From assembly GCA_022823665.1 (NCBI GenBank), contig JAJEHN010000008.1, positions 62,001-126,000 of the forward strand: a stretch of DNA of 64,000 nucleotides, in the 5' to 3' direction. This DNA comes from Thermoanaerobaculia bacterium. Lineage in GTDB: Bacteria > Acidobacteriota > Thermoanaerobaculia > Multivoradales > Multivoraceae. Made by a program: the position numbers and the translations under genes. A model generated the notes under the pieces. That model was not told the origin of the DNA, did not search any database, and saw only the letters and a list, made by a program, of their open reading frames with translations. Positions 46,926 through 56,011 of this stretch are shown here, piece after piece (within the stretch, counting starts at the first letter, position 1; each line of letters starts with the position of its first letter).

Positions 46926-48149
46926 TCAGCGGACCGCTCGACGCACCACCAAGCGTCCGGGCTTGCGGAACTCGTGTCCGTATGGCGGCAACGAGGACTC
47001 GTGGTTCAGCTCGACGCCGGGCCAGCACTCGAGCAGTGCCCGTAACGCCGACCTGGTCTCGGCACGGGCGAGCTGCGCTCCGAGGCAGAAGTGGTTCCCG
47101 AGACCGAACGCCAGGTGCTTCCGCACGTTCGCCCGTCCGGGTTCGAAGCGGTCGGGACGTTCGAAGACAGCCGGGTCGCGATTGGCGCCGCCGATCATGC
47201 ACTGGACGGTTTGGCCCGCGGCGATCTCCGTGCCGCCGATGCGGACCGCCGCCGTCGTGTGCCGGGTGAGCGTCTGGACCGCCGGGTCGTAGCGCAGCGA
47301 CTCCTCCACCACGTCCTCGACCGCGGCCAGGAAGGCCGCTTCACCCTCATTCCGCGAGTCCAGCGTGGCGGCCAAGAGACCGGGCTCGCTCAGCAGGTAG
47401 TGGAGGGCGTTGCCGATCATCGACTCGGTCGTCTCGATGCCGCCGAAGAGGACGATCAGCAGGTTGGCCAGCACTTCCGAGCGGGCGAGCGTTCCGCCGG
47501 GGTCGGAGAGGACGTCCAGCAGTGTTCCGTCGCCCGTCTCGCCGGCTGGCCCCTGCCCGTCCAGCCTCTCCGCAAGGTACTCCCGCATCGCGGCCGCCGC
47601 CTCCTGGCCGGCGCGGTGGACGTCGGCGTCTCCCTCGAAGTTCGCCAGCGACCGGGCGAGGACTTCGTACCAGGGCCGCACCCGCACCAGGTCCTCAGAC
47701 GGCAAACCGACGACGATGCCCATCGTTTCCAGGGCTATGGGCGCCGCATAGTCGGCCATCAGGTCGACCTCGACCGCGCCGCTCGGAGCCGCCTCTTCGC
47801 GGGACCGCAGGAGGCCCGCGCAGAGCCGGTCGACCCGCGGCTGCCAGACCTCGCGTGAGGCCTTGCCGGTGAAGGGCGCCAGGCAGGCCTGCTTGTGGCG
47901 CCTCTGTTCCTCGCCCTCGACCGACAGCATCTGGCGGCCGAAGGTCGCCTGGATCAGGGACTTCGGCGAGTCGTTCGTGAACCGCGCCGGGTCGCGCAGC
48001 ACGGACACCGCGTCGTCGTAGCCGGCGACCACCCACATGCCCAGGTTCGGCGCCCACACCGCGGCCCCTTGGGACCGCAGTTCCGCCAGGTGCGGATAGG
48101 GATCGACCGCCAGGTCCTCGAGACGGAGCGAGGCGGCGACGGAGGACAT
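46926..48149 (-). CDS. Cytochrome P450
   Basis: A 407-residue soluble bacterial P450. The I-helix oxygen-activation motif is GGIETTES (about 236-243), the ExxR pair is in EESLRYDP (Glu282-Glu283...Arg286) and the heme loop is FGLGNHFCLGAQ with proximal Cys355. The ATG at 48149 follows the esterase gene by 7 nt, so the two are cotranscribed; the longer start at 48185 would overlap it. It needs external ferredoxin partners, none of which is adjacent. Substrate is unknown. It belongs to the leftward arm of the divergent locus whose promoter carries tandem palindromes. Confidence 0.93.
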   Translation of the reverse strand: MSSVAASLRLEDLAVDPYPHLAELRSQGAAVWAPNLGMWVVAGYDDAVSVLRDPARFTNDSPKSLIQATFGRQMLSVEGEEQRRHKQACLAPFTGKASREVWQPRVDRLCAGLLRSREEAAPSGAVEVDLMADYAAPIALETMGIVVGLPSEDLVRVRPWYEVLARSLANFEGDADVHRAGQEAAAAMREYLAERLDGQGPAGETGDGTLLDVLSDPGGTLARSEVLANLLIVLFGGIETTESMIGNALHYLLSEPGLLAATLDSRNEGEAAFLAAVEDVVEESLRYDPAVQTLTRHTTAAVRIGGTEIAAGQTVQCMIGGANRDPAVFERPDRFEPGRANVRKHLAFGLGNHFCLGAQLARAETRSALRALLECWPGVELNHESSLPPYGHEFRKPGRLVVRRAVR

Positions 48150-48156
48150 CCCCCGA

Positions 48157-49617
48157 TCAGCCGCTGCGGCGCATGGCGAAGACACCGTTGAGATAGTGGG
48201 TCGCCCGGCCGTTGCCGTCGTCGCCCCAGAAGGCGACGTCCCAGCCGCGGTTGCCTCCCATCGCGGGATCCCGCGGCAGGAACCGGTCGCCGCCCAGGGG
48301 GATGAGCTCGGACTCGAGGGCGGCGCCGCCCTCCGACCGCGCTATCAGGCTGCCTTCCTCGACCGCGAACGAGAACCGGCTGCCGACGGCCTCGAACCGG
48401 CCGACGTAGCGCTCGAGGTCGACCTCGACGGGCGTCACCGAATCCGGCTTCGGCGTCTCCGGCTTGTCGATGCCGAAGACCTCCGGGAACAGGGTGTCGA
48501 AGACCGTGTCGGCGAGCGGATACCCCTGGCTCGGCACGTTGGAGATCGTCGCGGCCGCCACGCCCTTGCTCGGGCACCAGAGCAGCAGGGACGAGCCGCC
48601 CGTGTTCGTGCCGCTGTGGCCGTAGATCACCTCGCCGCCCCAGCGCTTCCAGTACGGGCCGGGACACCACTTCTGGGCGATGACCACGGCCGGCATTTCG
48701 ACCTCCGGCGTGTGCATCGCCTCGACGGCCTTCTCGGACAGCACCTGGCGGCCATCGGCCGACCGTCCATCGCGCAGGAAGAGCCTGGCGAAGCGAACGA
48801 GATCGCCGGCGCTGCAGCACAGGGTCGCGCCCGCCGGCGCCATGCTGCGCGGCAGTCCCCAGAACGGCACCCGCACGCCCTCGGGATTGGCCGGCGTCGG
48901 CGAGTAGCCGAGCGCCACCGGGTGGTAGAGCAGGTCCTCCGGGAAGTTCGCGGAGTGCTCCAGCCCGAGCGGCTCAAGGATGCGCCCGGCTAGCAGGGTC
49001 TCCCAGTTCCTGCCCATCACCCGCTGCGCCGCCAGCCCGGCGACGCAGGTACCCGCGTTCGAGTAACCGTAGGCCGTCCCCGGCTCGAAGATCCCGGGAA
49101 TCCCGGCAAGTGAAGCGACGTACTCGCCCAGGGCGTCGTCGCCGCGGCCGTGGTCGGTGTACGGCCCGTTGTCGAGCCCCGACGACATCGAGAGCAGTTG
49201 GCGCAGCGTCATGTCGACGGGCGGCCGGTCGCTGGTCAGCGGCCCACCGTCGAGGTAGTTGCCAACGGGTTCGTCGAGGTCGAGCCTTCCCTCGTCGACC
49301 AGTGCCATGACGACGGCCGCGTTGAAGACCTTGGTGGTCGAGCCGATCTGGAAGAGCGTGTCGTGCGTGACCGCCTGCCGGCGCTCGCGGACCGCCAGAC
49401 CGGTCGCGAACTCGTGGACCGCCCCGCCGTCGAAGACCGCGAGCTGGGCGCCGACGATGCCGAGGCTGGCGGCCGACTCGTCGAGGAGCTGCTGGAGGTC
49501 ACGCGGATCGACCGCCACTTCCGGAGGACCCGTGATCAGTGCAAGGCCGCGCGCCGGCGCAACGACCGGTAGCGCCGCCGCCGTCACGCCGGCTTTGAGG
49601 AAAACGCGCCGATTCAT
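48157..49617 (-). CDS. Serine hydrolase, beta-lactamase family, Tat-exported
   Basis: A 486-residue protein with the N-terminus MNRRVFLKAGVTAAALPVVA, a Tat-like signal. The catalytic site is GSTTK (Ser93, Lys96) and the Tyr motif is YSN in TAYGYSNAGTC. HSGTNTGGS takes the place of KTG. A C-terminal lipocalin-like extension (about 395-486) resembles other EstB/Pab87-type serine hydrolases. It is upstream of the P450 (7-nt gap) and divergent from the TonB receptor. Substrate is unknown; an ester or lactone is likely. Confidence 0.9.
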   Translation of the reverse strand: MNRRVFLKAGVTAAALPVVAPARGLALITGPPEVAVDPRDLQQLLDESAASLGIVGAQLAVFDGGAVHEFATGLAVRERRQAVTHDTLFQIGSTTKVFNAAVVMALVDEGRLDLDEPVGNYLDGGPLTSDRPPVDMTLRQLLSMSSGLDNGPYTDHGRGDDALGEYVASLAGIPGIFEPGTAYGYSNAGTCVAGLAAQRVMGRNWETLLAGRILEPLGLEHSANFPEDLLYHPVALGYSPTPANPEGVRVPFWGLPRSMAPAGATLCCSAGDLVRFARLFLRDGRSADGRQVLSEKAVEAMHTPEVEMPAVVIAQKWCPGPYWKRWGGEVIYGHSGTNTGGSSLLLWCPSKGVAAATISNVPSQGYPLADTVFDTLFPEVFGIDKPETPKPDSVTPVEVDLERYVGRFEAVGSRFSFAVEEGSLIARSEGGAALESELIPLGGDRFLPRDPAMGGNRGWDVAFWGDDGNGRATHYLNGVFAMRRSG

Positions 49618-49676
49618 CGGGGACTCCCTTCTCCTGGCTGACGAGTTCGTCCGTTCAGACCCTGCTCACGCGCACA

Positions 49677-49703
49677 ATACGGTCGTATACGATACGATCG
49701 TAT
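49677..49703. promoter_or_regulatory. Tandem palindromic operators in a divergent promoter
   Basis: ATACGATCGTAT (49692-49703) is a perfect 12-bp palindrome. ATACGGTCGTAT (49677-49688), a copy with one mismatch, lies 15 nt away. They stand in the 192-nt gap between the divergent esterase and TonB-receptor genes. A TetR regulator is encoded just past that receptor, making it the natural candidate binder. Confidence 0.65.
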
Positions 49704-49809
49704 ATGCGCGCAGGCTCGACGACCGCGGCCGGTCGGTTCGCACGCCCCACGGACCCTCGAGAGCCCGTCGCTCGCCACCGGCTCGAAAGACCAACCAAGG
49801 AGGTTCACC

Positions 49810-51909
49810 ATGCGCAAGTTCGATCCCACGCTCGGCTGGCTCGTCGCCGTCCTCGGCGCTGCCCTCCTGGCGCCGCCGCTCGGCGCCCAGGAGGAAGAAG
49901 AGGCGCCCGCGGACGAGGTGAGCGAGGTCATCGTCGTCACCGCACAGAAGCGCGAACAGGAACTGCAGGACGTTCCGATCTCCGTCCAAGCCTTCACGGG
50001 AGAGGCTCTCCAGGAGGCCAACATGCGGGATCTCAACGAGGTCATCACCCTGGTGCCGGGAGCCTCCGAAGAACTGTCCAACAACATCGGTCTCCGTCGC
50101 TACCAGATCCGCGGAATCGGTCAGGCGTTGGGCGATCCGACCGTAGGCTACTACTTCGATGACGCCGCGTTCTTCGTCTTCGGCCAGAACTTCGCTCCGA
50201 TGGGGCGCTCGTTCGACATGGAGCGAATCGAAGTCCTGCGCGGCCCGCAGAGCACGCTCTACGGCAACGGCTCGATGGGCGGCACGATCCGCCTCATCAC
50301 ACGGTCGCCGGACTACGGCGGCTTCGGCGCCAGCCTGCGCGGTGGCTACTCCAGCACGGACGGCGGCGGCAACGGCAACTACATCGACGCCGCAGTCAAC
50401 GTTCCCCTGGGCAGCAAGGCCGGTCTCCGGCTGGTCGCCAGCACGGAAGACACCGCCGGCTACCTGATGCTCCCGGCAACCGGCGACGAGGAGTTCGGCG
50501 CGGGCGACGTGACGAACTACCGGGCCATCTTCAACACGACTCCGAATGACCGCTTCAACCTGCGGCTGATGTACGCGGGCAACGAAGCCGATCAGGAAGG
50601 CGGCACCCTGCTCTCCTCCCTCGATCCCCCGACGACGACGTCCGCGTCCGCCGGCGACTACACGCTCGGCGAGTACGAACTCGCCACCGGGAGCTTCACG
50701 CTCAGCTTCGGCGGCGCATCGCTCACCAGCACCACGACGCAGATCGACGCGACCGACGAAGTGCAGGTCGGCCTGCCCTTCCCGCTCTCGCCTAGCGGAT
50801 TCCTCGACATCTTCGGCCAGACCTCGGGAGATGCCCTGAACCACGAAACCCGGCTCGTTTCGCAGAACGACTCGCGGTTCCAGTGGCTGGTCGGCGTCTA
50901 CTACTCGGAGACGGACGCTCAGAGCCTCTCGGCCGTGGAACCGATGCTGTTTCCGGACAGCACGGTCGACTACAACTCGGAAGCGCTTTCGCTCTTCGGC
51001 GAGTTTTCGTACGCATTCATGGACGAACGGCTCGTGGCGCTGGTCGGCCTGCGCTCCTTCGAGGACGAACGGGCGGTCATCAACAGCGCGCTCCCCATGC
51101 AACTGGATCCGGCGACCTTCGACAGCGTCAATCCCCGCTTCAACCTGGCCCTGGACGCCAGCGAAAACGCGAACTACTACCTGAACGTGGCCAAGGGTTT
51201 CCGTAGCGGCAGATTCAACGGCCCCGGCACCTGCGCCCTGCACGCGCTGGGAGGGCTGCCTTGTTCGATCGAGGTCGACTCCGACGAACTGTGGAGCTAC
51301 GAGGTGGGGGCGAAGTACACCCTGCACGGAGGACGCCTACTGATCGATGTCGCGCCCTACTTCCAGGACTGGCAGGACACGCGACAGGCCGTTCCCTTCC
51401 TCGGGCTCTTCGGCGACTACCAGATCGGCGACTCCGAACTCTACGGAGCCGACCTTGCGCTCGCCTTCCGCCCCGCGAACGTCTCGGGGCTGTCGTTCGA
51501 GTTCTCCGGAAACTGGAACAAGTCGGAGTTCACGGACATCCACCCGGCCTTCGCCGCGGCCTCGGAGGCGCGCAACGGCGACCGCCTGCCGTTCGTGCCA
51601 CGTTGGACCGGCACCCTGGCGGCGAGCTACGCCTGGGCGTTGAACGAGACGTGGGCTGGCCAGGCCTACGTCGGGCTGAGTCATCTGGAGGACCAGTTGG
51701 GTCAGTTCGGACCGGGGCTTTCCGGCGATACGCGCGATCTGATGCGAGCCCGGTTCGGTTTCAGCAACGAGACCTTCGGGGTCCACCTGTTCGGCAACAA
51801 CCTGCTGGGCGAGGACGGTGCCATCTACGCGCAGAGTGGGCGGGGTACCCCCATCTACACCCAGGACCATCCGCGGCAGATCGGTGTCGAGATCTCACTC
51901 GACTTCTGA
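49810..51909 (+). CDS. TonB-dependent receptor
   Basis: A 699-residue outer-membrane receptor with a signal peptide ending PLGAQ and AGGAGG 5-8 nt before the ATG. A TonB box-like stretch EVIVVTAQKRE leads to the plug (QDVPISVQAFTGEAL, YQIRGIGQALGDPTVGYYFDD, IEVLRGPQSTLYGNGSMGGTI) and then the barrel, ending VGVEISLDF-like in phenylalanine. The FxxDDAAFFVFGQNF and VTAQKR features place it with receptors for organic substrates rather than siderophores, and no metal-rich loops are seen. It starts the rightward arm: receptor, TetR, two hydrolases, transporter. Confidence 0.9.
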   Translation: MRKFDPTLGWLVAVLGAALLAPPLGAQEEEEAPADEVSEVIVVTAQKREQELQDVPISVQAFTGEALQEANMRDLNEVITLVPGASEELSNNIGLRRYQIRGIGQALGDPTVGYYFDDAAFFVFGQNFAPMGRSFDMERIEVLRGPQSTLYGNGSMGGTIRLITRSPDYGGFGASLRGGYSSTDGGGNGNYIDAAVNVPLGSKAGLRLVASTEDTAGYLMLPATGDEEFGAGDVTNYRAIFNTTPNDRFNLRLMYAGNEADQEGGTLLSSLDPPTTTSASAGDYTLGEYELATGSFTLSFGGASLTSTTTQIDATDEVQVGLPFPLSPSGFLDIFGQTSGDALNHETRLVSQNDSRFQWLVGVYYSETDAQSLSAVEPMLFPDSTVDYNSEALSLFGEFSYAFMDERLVALVGLRSFEDERAVINSALPMQLDPATFDSVNPRFNLALDASENANYYLNVAKGFRSGRFNGPGTCALHALGGLPCSIEVDSDELWSYEVGAKYTLHGGRLLIDVAPYFQDWQDTRQAVPFLGLFGDYQIGDSELYGADLALAFRPANVSGLSFEFSGNWNKSEFTDIHPAFAAASEARNGDRLPFVPRWTGTLAASYAWALNETWAGQAYVGLSHLEDQLGQFGPGLSGDTRDLMRARFGFSNETFGVHLFGNNLLGEDGAIYAQSGRGTPIYTQDHPRQIGVEISLDF

Positions 51910-51967
51910 ACCTGGCATCGACCCAGCCCAGGCCGGGACCTGCAGGGGCTGCGGTCAGGATGAGCCG

Positions 51968-52546
51968 TTGACTGGTCGCCAACGGCTCATCCTTGCCGGC
52001 CGTCGCCTCTTCGCCGAGAAGGGCTACTCCGGCACGGGCGTACGCGAGATCGCTGCTGGAGCAGGTGTCTCGATCGGCCTGATCCGGGCCCATTTCGGCT
52101 CCAAGGCGGGCCTGCGGGAGGAGATCGACCGCCAGGTCATCGCGCAGATCGAAGAGCTCTGCTCGCGTGCGACGAGACACCTGGGCACCGAGGCGCTCGA
52201 ACTCCTGGTTGAAGACGCCGTAGAGTGGGTCGAGCGTGAACGAGACGCCCTGCTCTACCTGCGTACGGCCCTGATGGAGAAGACTCCCGGAAGCCGGGCA
52301 CTCCTCCGCGAACTGCTGAGGATCATGCGCCGATTCGTCGAGATCAACCGTGAGCGCGGCTTCCTCCAGGAGGATGTCGACGAGGAGTGGGCTTCCATCT
52401 ACCTGGTCATCGACTTCCTCGGTCCGGCCGTGCTCGAGCCGTTCTCGGAAAAGGAGTTCGGCTCGTCGATGTACCACCGGGACATGGTGAAGAGACGAAG
52501 TGCCTTCATGAACCGCGTGATGACCAGAGGATTCATGAAGTCCTGA
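51968..52546 (+). CDS. TetR/AcrR family transcriptional regulator
   Basis: A 192-residue protein, if the TTG at 51968 is the start (AGGATGAG just upstream); no ATG lies closer to the domain. The N-terminal HTH reads RLILAGRRLFAEKGYSGTGVREIAAGAGVSIGLIRAHFGSKAGL, a canonical TetR domain. The helical C-terminus (residues 60-192) would bind a ligand. It lies 58 nt after the TonB receptor and 22 nt before a hydrolase gene, in the same direction. It probably represses the divergent promoter with palindromes at 49677-49703 until a substrate or product is present. Confidence 0.85.
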   Translation: MTGRQRLILAGRRLFAEKGYSGTGVREIAAGAGVSIGLIRAHFGSKAGLREEIDRQVIAQIEELCSRATRHLGTEALELLVEDAVEWVERERDALLYLRTALMEKTPGSRALLRELLRIMRRFVEINRERGFLQEDVDEEWASIYLVIDFLGPAVLEPFSEKEFGSSMYHRDMVKRRSAFMNRVMTRGFMKS

Positions 52547-52568
52547 CCCGACAGGTGAGACTCCCAGG

Positions 52569-53771
52569 ATGACACCCCGGCATCTGGTCCTCGCGTTCCT
52601 GAGCCGCGATCTCGCCGGTCTGTGGTCCGCGGCCGGAACGCTCGCGATCGGGGCCGCGGCGGCGCTCAGAAGCGACGGTTCGGTGCGGGTTGCCGCCGCG
52701 GCCGTTGCGGGATTCGGCGTCCTGCTTCTGCTGGGGACGCTCCGCCATCTGCTCAGCCTGAGGAAGGCGCGCAGCCTCTATCCGCCGCCCGGCGTGCTCG
52801 TCAAAGTCCGGGGCCGCCGGATCCACGTCCTGGCGGAAGGAAACGCCCGCGGCCGGCCCCCTGTCGTCTGGATGCCGGGCGGACACGCGGGCGGCCTGGC
52901 GCTCCACCACCTGCACCGCGCGATGCGCGAGGAGGCGCGCTCCATCCTGATCGATCGACCCGGGACCGGCTGGAGCGATCCGGGGCCGTTCCCGCGAACG
53001 ACCGGCCGCGAGGCCGACGAAGTCCTCGCGGCCCTCGAGGCCGCGGGTGAGGAGGGCCCATTCATCCTCGCCGGCCACTCGTTCGGCGGCCTTCTCTTCG
53101 CGGCCGTGGCTCGCAAGAGCCCCCAAAGCGTCGCCGCCCTGATGCTGCTCGACGCCACGCCGCCGGACACGATCGTCTACGGACCGCCGATCCCCGGCCT
53201 CGCGCGCATGAAGTGGCGCCCCGTCTACCTAGGGGTGCTCCAACTGTTCGGCCTGGACGGGCTCGCCGAACGCCTCTCTCGGGAACAGCCGAATCCCGAG
53301 TACGAACGTCTCGAGCGGCTGATCCAGGAGGAACTGGGAGACGCCTGGCACACCGCGCGCGCTCTCGAGCGCGGTCCGCGAGCCGCCTGCGCCAGCGCCT
53401 CGATCTTCGATGAGCTGACGCCGCAAGGCATGAGCGCCATCGCCTGGACGACCCTCCCCTACGAGAGCGATCTCGACGGCATCCCGCTGCGGCTCGTAGC
53501 CCCCGGCGACATGCGGGACTTCGAGCAGGTCGCCGAGATGATCGAGGACGAAGCGCCGACACGAGAGCAGCTCGACGCAGCGCGGCTGCGGCGCTTCTAC
53601 GCACGCAGCCGCGAGCGCTATCTCACCCTCTCAGACCTCTCCGAGCGCGTCACGGCACCTCCCGGAACGGCGCACAACTTCGTCTACGAGGCGCCGGACT
53701 TCGTCATCGAAGCGGTACGCCGGACTCTGGAGGAGTCGACCGCGAACCCTCCCTCCGAGGGAGCACCGTGA
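52569..53771 (+). CDS. Membrane-anchored alpha/beta hydrolase
   Basis: A 400-residue protein with two hydrophobic N-terminal segments (about 12-35 and 40-62), then an alpha/beta hydrolase. Oxyanion loop is WMPGGHAGGL, nucleophile elbow is GHSFGG (Ser171) and the strand IDRPGTGWSDPGP precedes it. The catalytic His is probably in the TAPPGTAHNFVYEAP segment near the C-terminus. Esterase or lipase-like. The stop overlaps the next start (GTGA), indicating a tight operon. Confidence 0.88.
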   Translation: MTPRHLVLAFLSRDLAGLWSAAGTLAIGAAAALRSDGSVRVAAAAVAGFGVLLLLGTLRHLLSLRKARSLYPPPGVLVKVRGRRIHVLAEGNARGRPPVVWMPGGHAGGLALHHLHRAMREEARSILIDRPGTGWSDPGPFPRTTGREADEVLAALEAAGEEGPFILAGHSFGGLLFAAVARKSPQSVAALMLLDATPPDTIVYGPPIPGLARMKWRPVYLGVLQLFGLDGLAERLSREQPNPEYERLERLIQEELGDAWHTARALERGPRAACASASIFDELTPQGMSAIAWTTLPYESDLDGIPLRLVAPGDMRDFEQVAEMIEDEAPTREQLDAARLRRFYARSRERYLTLSDLSERVTAPPGTAHNFVYEAPDFVIEAVRRTLEESTANPPSEGAP

Positions 53772-54571
53772 TCGACGAGCACGGCGAAGTCGCGGTCGCC
53801 AGGGGCGCCACGGTCCACTTCCGCTGCGCGGGTCCCGAGGGCGGCGTGCCCCTGATGCTCGGCCTGCCGCTCATGGCGTCCCACACCGACATCTTCGGAC
53901 CCGAGAGCGCGACGACGATCGACGGCTACCTCGAGCGGTTGACCGACGCTTACCGGGTGCTGCTCGTCGACTATCCGAACATCGGCAAGAGCACGTCGCC
54001 GCCGCCGAACGAGATGACCGCCGAGCGCGTCTGTTCCGACCTGCTGGCGACGGCCGACGCCGCCGGCTTCGGGCACTTCGCTTACTGGGCCTACTCCTGG
54101 GGCGCCGCCGCCGGCCTTCAACTGGCTTCGCGCAGCGACCGCCTGTCGGCCCTGGCGATCGGCGGCTGGCCGCCCCTGGGAGGCCAGTACCGCGACATCC
54201 TCAACGCCGCGCGAAGCCAGGTCGACGATCCACCGGAGTCGGCCCGGGTCGTACTGCGCGAGCCGGCCCAGTACGCCCAGTGGGTGACCTTCTACGAAAG
54301 CGTGCTCGACTGGCCGGAAGAGCGCGCCGTAGCGAGCATCGACTGTCCCCGCATGGTGTTCTTCGGCGGGCAGGGCGACGTCGACCCGGGCGGCGAGGAC
54401 ATCCGCATCGCCGGCACGCTCCGGAACCGCCGTGACGAACTCGAGCGGCTCGGCTGGAAGGTGCACGAGATCCCGGAACGGGACCATTCCGTCTGCCTCG
54501 ATCCGTCGGTCGTCGTGCCGCCAGTCCGCGCTTTCCTCGATTCCGTCGCTTCGCGGACCGCCGCCGGATGA
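53768..54571 (+). CDS. Alpha/beta hydrolase
   Basis: A 267-residue cytoplasmic protein with a GTG start overlapping the previous stop by 4 nt. The nucleophile elbow is AYSWGA (Ser110), with Ala where Gly is usual. Asp is in FGGQGDVDPGGED and His is in PERDHSVCL. VDYPNIGKS is the strand before the elbow. Its substrate is probably processed after the membrane hydrolase, since the genes are translationally coupled. It ends with ATGA shared with the transporter gene. Confidence 0.85.
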   Translation: MIDEHGEVAVARGATVHFRCAGPEGGVPLMLGLPLMASHTDIFGPESATTIDGYLERLTDAYRVLLVDYPNIGKSTSPPPNEMTAERVCSDLLATADAAGFGHFAYWAYSWGAAAGLQLASRSDRLSALAIGGWPPLGGQYRDILNAARSQVDDPPESARVVLREPAQYAQWVTFYESVLDWPEERAVASIDCPRMVFFGGQGDVDPGGEDIRIAGTLRNRRDELERLGWKVHEIPERDHSVCLDPSVVVPPVRAFLDSVASRTAAG

Positions 54572-55974
54572 GCAGCGGAACGCTCGGCCGCGGCGTTCTC
54601 GGCGCCTACGGAGCGCCCTCCTTCGCCCAGGCGTTCATTCACGGCCCGGCGGTTTCCGTCCTGCAGGGCATCTACGCCAAGTTCTTCGGGCTCAGTCTCC
54701 AGGAGATCGCCTTCGTCATCCTGATCTCGCGCGTCTTCGACGCGGTCAACGACCCGGTCGTCGGCTTCCTCTCCGATCGCTACCGGGCGCGCCACGGCAC
54801 CCGCAAACCCTGGCTCCTGGCCGGCTCCATGATCGCCGTCGTCGCGTGCTGGTTTCTCTACGTACCGAGCGGCGAGGTCACGATGTGGTCGTTCCTCTTC
54901 TGGTATCTGCTGGCCGATGTCGGCTGGACGGTCTCGGAAGTTCCCTACAGCGCCTGGCTGGCGGAGCTCTCGGACGACTACGAAGAGCGTGCGCGGATCA
55001 CCACCTGGCGCTCGATGGGTCGCTTCCTCGGTCTTCTATCCTTCTTCGGCCTGCCGCTCGCGCTGCAGTCCATCACCGGCTCCACCGAGTTCACTCCGGA
55101 GACACTGCGCTGGGCCGCGGGGCTGGCCGCCGTCGCCCTGCTCGGCACGGCGCTGGTCGCCGCCCTCGTCGTGCCCAACGGACTCAGGCGCGAGAACCCG
55201 GCAGACGGCGAGTCAAGTTCCTCGCTGCTGTCGACCGGACGCGCCGTCGCCGGCAACCGGCCGCTGCTCCGCTTCACGGCGATGTTCGCCATCGGCGGAC
55301 TCGGCGCCGGCATCGGCTCGGGGCTGTCCTTCTTCTACATCGACGGCTACCTGCAGCTCGGCCAGCAGCTCGCCGCGGTGATGATCATCAGCATTCCGAT
55401 CAGCCTGGTCGCCACGCCGGTCTGGGGCACGCTCTGCCGCCGATTCGGCAAGCAACAGGCATGGGCGGCCGGCAACGTCGGCGCGGGCCTCGCCTCGCTG
55501 AGCTACTACTTCATCGGTCCGGGCGAGAACGCCGCGCTGCTGCTGGCCGCGTCGCTGATCGTCGTCAACGCCATGATCGTGGTGGAAGCCGTTGCGGCGC
55601 CCGCCGTGCTGGCGGACGTCGTCGACTACGGACGGCTGCGCTTCGGCGCCGACCACGCCGGCAGCTACTTCGCTTTCTATGCGATGGTGCAGAAGATCAA
55701 CGTCGGCATCGGCGCGGCGCTGGGTCTGCTGATCGCGGGGCTGTTCGGCTTCGACGCCACGGTCACGACCCAGAGCGCGAGTGGGCGCTTCGGCCTGCTG
55801 CTCGCCTTCTCGCTGCTGCCCGCCGCCTTTCTCTGCCTCGCCGCCCTGTGGATCTGGCACTTCCCGATCGACCGAAGGCGGCACGCCGTGATCATCGCCG
55901 CGCTCGAGCGCCGGTCGGCGCGCAAGGCCCCCGGCGGAAGCGGGCGGACCCAATCGCCGGTCGCGCCGGCCTGA
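54568..55974 (+). CDS. MFS transporter, GPH (glycoside-pentoside-hexuronide, MelB-like) family
   Basis: A 468-residue protein with 12 predicted helices. The diagnostic cation-site segment is VFDAVNDPVVGFLSDRYRARHGTRKPWLL, which is typical of GPH symporters. GPH proteins import sugars or conjugates with sodium or protons. It overlaps the upstream hydrolase gene by 4 nt (ATGA). The combination TonB receptor, hydrolases and GPH importer suggests a glycosylated or carboxylated substrate (inference). Confidence 0.9.
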   Translation: MSSGTLGRGVLGAYGAPSFAQAFIHGPAVSVLQGIYAKFFGLSLQEIAFVILISRVFDAVNDPVVGFLSDRYRARHGTRKPWLLAGSMIAVVACWFLYVPSGEVTMWSFLFWYLLADVGWTVSEVPYSAWLAELSDDYEERARITTWRSMGRFLGLLSFFGLPLALQSITGSTEFTPETLRWAAGLAAVALLGTALVAALVVPNGLRRENPADGESSSSLLSTGRAVAGNRPLLRFTAMFAIGGLGAGIGSGLSFFYIDGYLQLGQQLAAVMIISIPISLVATPVWGTLCRRFGKQQAWAAGNVGAGLASLSYYFIGPGENAALLLAASLIVVNAMIVVEAVAAPAVLADVVDYGRLRFGADHAGSYFAFYAMVQKINVGIGAALGLLIAGLFGFDATVTTQSASGRFGLLLAFSLLPAAFLCLAALWIWHFPIDRRRHAVIIAALERRSARKAPGGSGRTQSPVAPA

Positions 55975-56011
55975 TCCGGGTCGATCCGCCTGAATCCGCG
56001 TCGAGCCCCAC

